Source of the DNA: Ruminococcus gauvreauii
GTDB lineage: Bacteria > Bacillota > Clostridia > Lachnospirales > Lachnospiraceae
NCBI RefSeq assembly: GCF_025151995.1
Contig: NZ_CP102290.1
Span: forward strand, 806,001-870,000
Length of the DNA: 64,000 nt
Direction of reading: 5' to 3'
Below the pieces are notes generated by a model, which saw nothing but the letters and a program-made list of their open reading frames with translations, had not been told where the DNA came from and searched no databases. How positions within the stretch are numbered: position 1 is the stretch's first letter; the number at the start of each line of letters is the position of its first letter. This document shows positions 58,969-64,000 of the stretch, in pieces. The position numbers and the translations under genes are program-made.

Positions 58969-59604
58969 TTATTTTATAGTCTTAACTGTTTCCTTAATCG
59001 TTACCAAAGATTTTTTAGGCCCTGGTACAGCACCTTTTACCAACAGCAGGTTATTCTCTGCGTCTACGCTTACGATTTCCAGGTTCTGGATCGTAATCTT
59101 CTTGTTACCCATCTGACCCGGCATTTTCTTGCCCTTGAATACTTTACTCGGATCGGACGCAGCACCGTTGGAACCTGCATGACGGTGATATTTGGAACCA
59201 TGAGTCATAGGTCCTCTGGACTGTCCATGTCTCTTGATGGCCCCCTGAAAGCCTTTACCTTTGGAAATTGCTGTCGCATCAACTTTGTCACCTGCTTCAA
59301 AGATATCAGCCTTGATTTCCTGTCCTAATTCAAAACTTTCCGCATCGTCCAGTTTAAACTCTCTGACGAATCTTTTATAGGAAACGCCCGCTTTCTCAAA
59401 CTGTCCTTTCATTGGTTTATTCACAAGTTTTTCTCTCTTGTCAACATAACCGACCTGTACTGCACTGTATCCGTCATTGTCAACTGTTTTTACCTGTGTC
59501 ACCACACAAGGTCCAGCCTGCAGCACAGTTACCGGAGTTAATACTCCGTCTTCGTTGAAGATCTGTGTCATACCGATCTTTGTTGCTAAAATCGCTTTCT
59601 TCAT
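58969..59604 (-). CDS. rplC: 50S ribosomal protein L3
   Basis: 211 residues. ILATKIGMTQIFNEDGVLTP at the start, GKGFQGAIKRHGQSRGPMTH, SDPSKVFKGKKMPGQMGN with the glutamine that is methylated in some bacteria. Near the peptidyl transferase centre. GGAGG upstream; 119-bp gap to rpsJ without a clear element. Confidence 0.98.
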   Translation of the reverse strand: MKKAILATKIGMTQIFNEDGVLTPVTVLQAGPCVVTQVKTVDNDGYSAVQVGYVDKREKLVNKPMKGQFEKAGVSYKRFVREFKLDDAESFELGQEIKADIFEAGDKVDATAISKGKGFQGAIKRHGQSRGPMTHGSKYHRHAGSNGAASDPSKVFKGKKMPGQMGNKKITIQNLEIVSVDAENNLLLVKGAVPGPKKSLVTIKETVKTIK

Positions 59605-59723
59605 TTCTTTACCTCCTGCTTAATCTACAGCGGATTACACTGTGATGTGCAATCATCCTAGACAGAAAGTCAATACACGATGTAATCATTATATTAACCT
59701 GTAGGATAATTTACTTCATTTCA

Positions 59724-60044
59724 TTATTTTTTGTTTTTCATTTTGATATCAATGTATACACCTGCCGGCATTTCCAGTCTGGATAATGCATCAACTGTTT
59801 TCTGAGTTGGTGTAACGATATCGATCAGTCTTTTATGAGTTCTCTGCTCAAACTGTTCTCTGGAATCTTTGTACTTATGAACCGCTCTAAGAATTGTAAC
59901 TACCTCTTTCTTAGTCGGAAGTGGGACCGGTCCACTCACTACTGCTCCATTCTTTTTTACAGTTTCGATAATTTTGCTTGCAGATGCATCAACCAGCTGA
60001 TGATCATAAGCTTTCAATGTGATTCTCATTACTTGACTTGCCAT
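59724..60044 (-). CDS. rpsJ: 30S ribosomal protein S10
   Basis: 106 residues, first gene of the S10 operon. MASQVMRITLKAYDHQLVDA, VSGPVPLPTKKEVVTILRAV and FEQRTHKRLIDIVTPTQKTV. S10 also acts with NusB in antitermination. The same frame is open up to 60239, but that part is the structured leader; the start at 60044 follows AGGAGG and family usage. Confidence 0.98.
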   Translation of the reverse strand: MASQVMRITLKAYDHQLVDASASKIIETVKKNGAVVSGPVPLPTKKEVVTILRAVHKYKDSREQFEQRTHKRLIDIVTPTQKTVDALSRLEMPAGVYIDIKMKNKK

Positions 60045-60080
60045 AAAAAAAGTCGCCTCCTTTTCGCACTTTTCGAGTAC

Positions 60081-60178
60081 GACAAGCGGTGACTGTACAC
60101 ATCCCCGGGTGTGTCCTAAAATCACACGCGGCATTCCATTCTTACAATGGACTTTTTTAACTTGTACAGTGACTTGTC
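60081..60178 (-). ncRNA. Structured leader of the S10 operon
   Basis: On the minus strand GACAAG (from 60178) pairs with CTTGTC (to 60081), and ACTGTACA pairs with TGTACAGT further in. Inside lie TCCATT/AATGGA and GTGTG/CACAC hairpins, giving a three-way-junction-like fold 37 nt before rpsJ. Position suggests autogenous control, perhaps by L4; not shown by sequence alone. Confidence 0.6.
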
Positions 60179-60271
60179 GCCAGTTTTCTAACTTGACATT
60201 CGCTCCACGGAAAACCTGCAGTTTCTGCAGCAACCTCACGCTTCACAGCTATCAATGTCACAACATGAATC

Positions 60272-60300
60272 ATTATAAACGAAACCCCTCGCAAATGCAA
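60272..60300 (-). promoter_or_regulatory. Promoter of the S10 operon
   Basis: Minus-strand TTGCAT (60295-60300) and TATAAT (60272-60277), 17-bp spacer. The -35 lies inside the terminator hairpin of the preceding gene. Leader length about 220 nt. Confidence 0.65.
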
Positions 60301-60310
60301 GGGGTTTTTT
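60276..60310 (-). terminator. Terminator of the acidic-tail membrane protein gene
   Basis: AACCCCT and AGGGGTT arms (60283-60306) with inner GC pairs; followed by TTCGTTT on the minus strand and by seven T on the plus strand. Confidence 0.7.
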
Positions 60311-60340
60311 TCATTTTCCGGATTTTTTTTCATGTTTCGA

Positions 60341-61513
60341 TTAAAGCAAATCCGAATAGTCCAGAATCGTCACTCCGCTGTCGTCATCTTTCACTATGCC
60401 CGGCTCATCTCCGTCCTCTTTTGCCTTTTTCAGCAATTCCTCCGCCGTGTATACAGGCATGGCGAGTGTCCTTTCTTCCATCTGCTCTTCTTCCGTCTCC
60501 GATTCCTCGTCTTCCACGACTGGTTGTACTGCCGCTTCGACAGTTTCCGCCGCCGTTTCTATCTCCGGTTGGGCCCACATATCGTCTTCATCCGTCGTTT
60601 CAAATTCCTCCATCAGAACACGAAGATCATCACCCTTCTCCAACACCGCTTCCGGATCGGCTTCAGTACTCTTATCGTCACCGGCACGACCGCCTGACAC
60701 AAGTGCCTCTTCCTGACGCAGAAGCTGTTCAATCTCGAGAACATCTTCTGATTCTTCTTCCGCCCGTTCTGCCTCCGGCTTATCCTCAGCTTCCTCCGGA
60801 ATGATTTCCAGTTCTTCTGTCTCAAAGGCGTCTGCCAGAATATTTTCTTCGGCGTACGGTGTCTCTGACCTTCCGCCCTGAAGTCTTTCCTGTTCAACGA
60901 CGCTGGATACTGCCGACGCTATCGCATTGCTGGCCTCTTCCATGATCTGCGAGGACATATCCACATGAACCGGGCGCCTTACCGGCTGTTCTGCCTCACG
61001 CTCCTCTTCCTCGTCCTCATCTTCTTCGTCTTCCTCGTCGTCATCAGGGCGCCAGAGTTCTGCCAGAACAAAAAGAATCACAACAAATACAACGGCCAGA
61101 CCGATGATGATCAGCCCTTCCGTACTTTTCATCGCCATCGAGATATAGCCGATAAACGGAACGCTCAGCACTACTTTTGGTACATTTGAGCGAAACGTTT
61201 TCGTAACCGGCTCCGCACTGGAGTTCTTTGTGTCTTCAAGCACACATGTGCCATCGCTGGTATCTATGCTTTTGACACGATATACGTAATTACTGTCATT
61301 CTCAGACACAAGTACATCGTCACCAATTTCCAGTTCTGTAACTTTGTCATCTATCGCGTAAGTCACGGATCCTTTGCCAAGGTTCGTATCCATATCCACT
61401 TCATCGATGATTACTGTCGTTACCCCTGCCAGAGGCGGGATCAGCAGTGCGCCCGCAACCACAATGGAAAGCAGCAGAATAATGTTTACAATCCATTTCA
61501 AAAATCTTGCCAT
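60341..61513 (-). CDS. SipW-like membrane protein with long acidic cytoplasmic tail, catalytic residues absent
   Basis: 390 residues, no named family certain. Helix at ~7-30, a ~95-residue extracellular beta-rich part (VTYAIDDKVTELEIGDDVLV, YVYRVKSIDTSDGTCVLED, NVPKVVLSVPFIGYIS), helix at ~133-153, then ~235 residues mostly Asp/Glu. The order helix, 'GD-V-V' strand, 'VPFIGYIS' and second helix is that of SipW/archaeal-type signal peptidases, but the Ser-Met-x-Pro and downstream His/Lys motif are not seen, so this would be a non-catalytic relative. RBS AAGGAGAG. It directly precedes the S10 operon. Confidence 0.7.
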   Translation of the reverse strand: MARFLKWIVNIILLLSIVVAGALLIPPLAGVTTVIIDEVDMDTNLGKGSVTYAIDDKVTELEIGDDVLVSENDSNYVYRVKSIDTSDGTCVLEDTKNSSAEPVTKTFRSNVPKVVLSVPFIGYISMAMKSTEGLIIIGLAVVFVVILFVLAELWRPDDDEEDEEDEDEEEEREAEQPVRRPVHVDMSSQIMEEASNAIASAVSSVVEQERLQGGRSETPYAEENILADAFETEELEIIPEEAEDKPEAERAEEESEDVLEIEQLLRQEEALVSGGRAGDDKSTEADPEAVLEKGDDLRVLMEEFETTDEDDMWAQPEIETAAETVEAAVQPVVEDEESETEEEQMEERTLAMPVYTAEELLKKAKEDGDEPGIVKDDDSGVTILDYSDLL

Positions 61514-61552
61514 TCTTATTCTCTCCTTGTATTTGAATTCCCATTACATTTT

Positions 61553-61581
61553 ATTCTAACATCAGATTTGGATTCTGTACA
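61553..61581 (-). promoter_or_regulatory. Predicted promoter of the acidic-tail protein gene
   Basis: Minus-strand TGTACA (61576-61581) and TAGAAT (61553-61558; TGTTAGAAT extended form), 17-bp spacer. Confidence 0.4.
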
Positions 61582-61635
61582 CAAAAAAATATATAAAATT
61601 TGCTTCCGTACACCCCATACAGGCCCGAAAGCACC

Positions 61636-61664
61636 TTGCCCGACACATGATTATGAATTATAAT
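61636..61664 (+). promoter_or_regulatory. Predicted promoter of the acetyltransferase gene
   Basis: TTGCCC (61636-61641) and TATAAT (61659-61664), 17-bp spacer, 26 bp before the ATG. Confidence 0.55.
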
Positions 61665-61690
61665 AGCTTCAACTGGAGGTAATATCTATT

Positions 61691-62443
61691 ATGAATTCTG
61701 AAATTAAAACCATCGAAGACCTCTCATTAAACGCCTGGCCTTCACATCAGATACAAATATACGACGGCTGGCTGCTTCGGTTTTCCTATTTTTATACACA
61801 CCGCACAAACAGTGTGGAACAGATAGGACTGTCCACCATTCCAATCGATGATAAAATCGAATACTGCGAACAGGTCTACCGCAAGTGGGGAACACCTTCC
61901 ATATTTAAAATAAGTCCGCTCGTCGACAGGATCTTCGACCGCGAACTGGAACGCCGCGGTTATACTGTCGAACATACGACAGACGTCATGACGCTGGATC
62001 TCACTCACTTCAGTCCCGGATGCTCAGTTTCCGAAGTTATGCTGGAGCAGACAATCTCCCCGCAGTGGATCAACGGACTTTTTGAATTGAAAGGCACCAC
62101 CAATATCACCCACCGTCAGATCGTCCCATCGATGTACCGTGCAATCCCCAAAGACACAATCGCCGCATCGATCAGCGCAGACGGAAAAATCGCCGCGACC
62201 GGACTCGGCATCATGGACCGGGATTTCGTCGGCCTGTATGCCATTCACGTCCATCCCGCCTTCCGCGGCCGCGGGTATGCGCGTGCCGTCTGCAGTGCTA
62301 TCCTGCTGGAAGGAATGAGGCAGGGCGCCTCACGCTCTTATCTTCAGGTCGTCTCCGGCAACAAACCAGCCGAAGCGCTTTACCGTTCCTTCGGATACGA
62401 GCCCCTCTATACATACTGGTTCCGCATTCTTCCTTTCTATTGA
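61691..62443 (+). CDS. GNAT family N-acetyltransferase
   Basis: 250 residues. The C-terminal half is a GNAT domain: LYAIHVHPAFRGRGYARAVC gives the acetyl-CoA loop and SRSYLQVVSGNKPAEALYRS the closing helix. The first ~120 residues (DGWLLRFSYFYTHRTNSVEQ) form an extra N-terminal domain seen in a Firmicutes GNAT subgroup. The acceptor is unknown. ACTGGAGG precedes the ATG. Divergent from the acidic-tail protein. Confidence 0.88.
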   Translation: MNSEIKTIEDLSLNAWPSHQIQIYDGWLLRFSYFYTHRTNSVEQIGLSTIPIDDKIEYCEQVYRKWGTPSIFKISPLVDRIFDRELERRGYTVEHTTDVMTLDLTHFSPGCSVSEVMLEQTISPQWINGLFELKGTTNITHRQIVPSMYRAIPKDTIAASISADGKIAATGLGIMDRDFVGLYAIHVHPAFRGRGYARAVCSAILLEGMRQGASRSYLQVVSGNKPAEALYRSFGYEPLYTYWFRILPFY

Positions 62444-62542
62444 TAATATAATGATATCAGGACCAAAATACCATACGTCTCATATCGTATGAAACAGTGT
62501 GATTTTTGGATCCGCAAAACATGAAGAAGGAGTATTTCACAT

Positions 62543-63442
62543 ATGGACTTTTTACGATTACTGGCTGAACACCGCACACCGCTGCTCGATGTACTGTTTC
62601 AGTTTATCACCCTGTTTGCACAGGAAACCATCGTCGTGGCAGTGATCTGCTGGTTTTACTGGGGACGTGACAAAAATCTGGCTTACACGCTTGGTTTCAC
62701 CTATTTTATCTCCGGACTCACAATACAGGGACTGAAAGTTACGTTTCGGATCCCCCGTCCCTGGGTGCTGGATGCGGATTTTCATCCTGTATCATCTGCC
62801 GTTCCCGCTGCGACAGGCTACTCTTTTCCAAGCGGTCATACGCAGAGCGGCACCGCCCTGTTTTCAACACTTGGCTTCTCCTCGAGGAAAACAGCGCCGC
62901 GAATCCTGTGTGCTGTCATGATCGTACTGATCGGTTTTTCCAGGCTTTATCTCGGTGTACACACCCCAAAAGACGTCCTGGTCTCAATGGCAGTAACATT
63001 TGCCATATCAGCCCTCGTATGGAAATACGGACGTCCTCTGCTTGACACTACCCGTTACGATCATATGATCAGCCTGATAATGATTCTGGCATCCTGTGTA
63101 CTTATCATTTACAATTTCAGCTTATACCATACGGGAGTTCTTCCTGCCTCCGAAGCTGCTGACTGCTTCAAGGCCTGCGGGGCAGGTCTGGGATTCGCAT
63201 CCGGTTTCTATGTGGAAAGACGCTGGATCAACTTCACATATCCGGACACCCGGAAAGGCAGACTGCTGCAGTTTGTAATCGGTCTTCTGACCACGCTCGC
63301 ATTCCAGCAGGGGCTGAAACCCATTCTGGGCGATTCCATATGCGCAGGCATACTGCGCTATCTGATCGTTGTTTTCTGGATCATTGCCCTGTATCCATAC
63401 CTCTCTCAGAAACTCAGAAACTCTGCCCATCACAGCATCTGA
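62543..63442 (+). CDS. PAP2-family membrane phosphatase
   Basis: 299 residues, seven or eight membrane helices. The three catalytic blocks are K-x6-RP (KVTFRIPRPW), PSGH (FPSGHTQSGT) and SR-x5-H-x3-D (SRLYLGVHTPKDV). Family members dephosphorylate undecaprenyl pyrophosphate or phosphatidic acid; the longer C-terminal membrane part is typical of a Firmicutes subgroup. GAAGGAG precedes the ATG. A CATACG/CGTATG inverted repeat lies in the gap to the acetyltransferase gene. Confidence 0.9.
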   Translation: MDFLRLLAEHRTPLLDVLFQFITLFAQETIVVAVICWFYWGRDKNLAYTLGFTYFISGLTIQGLKVTFRIPRPWVLDADFHPVSSAVPAATGYSFPSGHTQSGTALFSTLGFSSRKTAPRILCAVMIVLIGFSRLYLGVHTPKDVLVSMAVTFAISALVWKYGRPLLDTTRYDHMISLIMILASCVLIIYNFSLYHTGVLPASEAADCFKACGAGLGFASGFYVERRWINFTYPDTRKGRLLQFVIGLLTTLAFQQGLKPILGDSICAGILRYLIVVFWIIALYPYLSQKLRNSAHHSI

Positions 63443-63443
63443 C

Positions 63444-63492
63444 AGAAAAAAAGGCATCCAAAGACTGTTTTTCACAGCTTTCGGTGCCTTCT
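63444..63492. terminator. Bidirectional terminator between the PAP2 gene and crh
   Basis: AAGGCATC and GGTGCCTT arms (63451-63490) with inner CAAAG/CTTT-type pairing; seven T follow on the minus strand and TCTTTA on the plus strand. Confidence 0.7.
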
Positions 63493-63514
63493 TTAGATTT
63501 CCGGTTTATTTTAG

Positions 63515-63772
63515 TTATTTACGGGACGAAAGATATTTCGCAATACCCTGAATTGCTTCTTCTTCATCTTTGCCGTCTGCATACACAACGACGCTTTCCC
63601 CCGTTGACAGCCCAAGAGTCATCATTCCCATAATGCTCTTCGCATTGACTCTCCGCACTCCGCTCTCAATTTGAATCTCGCTTTCAAATTGACTTGCAAC
63701 CTGAACAAGCATCGCCACGGGACGGGCTTCCAGTCCATTCGCCAGCTGAATCGTAATTGGTTTCTTAATCAT
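63515..63772 (-). CDS. crh: HPr-like regulatory protein Crh
   Basis: 85 residues. HPr fold, but the PEP-phosphorylated His15 is replaced by Glu15 (NGLEARPVAML), while Ser46 is kept in VNAKSIMGMM. B. subtilis Crh has Gln at position 15. So it cannot relay phosphate to sugars but can be phosphorylated by HPr kinase and act with CcpA in catabolite control. Next to whiA, as in B. subtilis. The frame is open to 63817, but AAGGAGG lies before the ATG at 63772, which overlaps the whiA stop. Confidence 0.93.
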   Translation of the reverse strand: MIKKPITIQLANGLEARPVAMLVQVASQFESEIQIESGVRRVNAKSIMGMMTLGLSTGESVVVYADGKDEEEAIQGIAKYLSSRK

Positions 63773-64000
63773 AATAAAACTCCTCCTTGTTCTCCTTAAG
63801 CTTAGAAGCAATCTCACTTAATTTTCTCAGCCTGTGGTTCACCCCGGACTTTCCAACCTGAGGAGTCAGCATGGTGCCAAGCTCTTTCAGGGTTGCCTCC
63901 GGATATTCCAATCTTAAAACCGCTATTTCTTCCAGACCCTCTGCCAGGCTGTTAAGTCCTGCCGTGTCCCGGATATATTCAATATCTTGTATCTGTTTAA
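63765..64000 (-). CDS. whiA: DNA-binding protein WhiA, C-terminal part (cut by window edge)
   Basis: The minus strand encodes the last 77 residues and TAA of a gene that continues beyond the window. The residues QIQDIEYIRDTAGLNSLAEG, LRLEYPEATLKELGTML and PQVGKSGVNHRLRKLSEIA match the WhiA C-terminal helix-turn-helix. WhiA links chromosome segregation and division in Firmicutes. The stop overlaps the start of crh by 8 nt, and the AAGGAGG for crh is inside whiA. Confidence 0.93.
   Translation of the reverse strand, partial: KQIQDIEYIRDTAGLNSLAEGLEEIAVLRLEYPEATLKELGTMLTPQVGKSGVNHRLRKLSEIASKLKENKEEFYYD

Noticed and set aside
60045..60239. N-terminal extension of S10 through the leader
   Set aside because: S10 is conserved from MASQVMRITLKAYDHQ; the extension lies in paired leader RNA and has no RBS at 60239.

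Overview
The window looks like a chromosomal segment from an anaerobic, probably spore-forming Gram-positive bacterium of class Clostridia, most likely family Lachnospiraceae. The pointers are a zinc-type S14, a type III glutamine synthetase, a Spo0A-family DNA-binding protein, Crh next to WhiA, DUF1836 and DUF4364 proteins, a YerC-type TrpR relative, strong AGGAGG-type ribosome binding sites and a tetrahydrofolate/corrinoid methyl-transfer module. The genus cannot be resolved. Most genes lie on the minus strand. No tRNA, rRNA, CRISPR array, transposase or phage gene was seen.

Layout. 1-5.4 kb (minus): a cyclic-di-GMP enzyme with an extracellular sensor, an orphan solute-binding lipoprotein, a ProX-like tRNA editing protein and a small membrane protein. 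5.4-7.7 kb: PcrA helicase. 7.9-10.4 kb (plus): a run of small regulators (DUF1836, YerC, DUF4364) and a radical SAM protein. 10.4-13.2 kb (minus): MATE exporter and RarA. 13.2-18.4 kb: a corrinoid module made of a reductive activator, a 50-residue unknown, a divergent AraC regulator, a corrinoid protein and a methyltetrahydrofolate methyltransferase. 18.5-24.3 kb (minus): polysaccharide deacetylase, infC-rpmI-rplT with an L20-type leader and an ATT start for infC, uvrB, and a phospholipase D-like synthase. 24.4-25.9 kb (plus): HPt protein and HD-GYP response regulator. 25.9-35.4 kb (minus): orphan Spo0A output-domain protein, DegV, S41 protease, ftsX-ftsE, a CdaR/PucR regulator, YitT, and a VWA/MoxR pair. 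35.5-39.6 kb (minus): ammonium transport and assimilation (amt, glnK, type III glnA), with terminator-like hairpins in the leaders. 39.8-41.7 kb: lipid kinase and short-chain dehydrogenase. 41.8-60.3 kb (minus): the S10-spc-alpha ribosomal protein region from rpsJ to rplQ, including secY, adk, map, infA and rpoA. 60.3-64 kb: a signal-peptidase-like membrane protein with an acidic tail, an acetyltransferase, a PAP2 phosphatase, Crh and the end of WhiA.

The ribosomal region is canonical in order but has four oddities. A Mn-type cation diffusion facilitator gene sits between infA and rpmJ, behind an infA terminator and ahead of a separate alpha-operon promoter. A 466-nt hairpin-rich gap separates rpmJ from rpsM. 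Two about 130-bp direct repeats flank rpsH and each include the last codon and stop of rpsN or rpsH. Related repeat material lies in two other gaps and forms the end of map.

Working together: the methyltransferase would charge the corrinoid protein from methyl-tetrahydrofolate and the activator would rescue Co(II), but no substrate-specific methyltransferase is encoded here. FtsEX and the S41 protease form a known cell-wall neighbourhood. GlnK would gate Amt when glutamine is plentiful. The c-di-GMP enzyme and HD-GYP regulator are signalling genes whose partners are mostly elsewhere.
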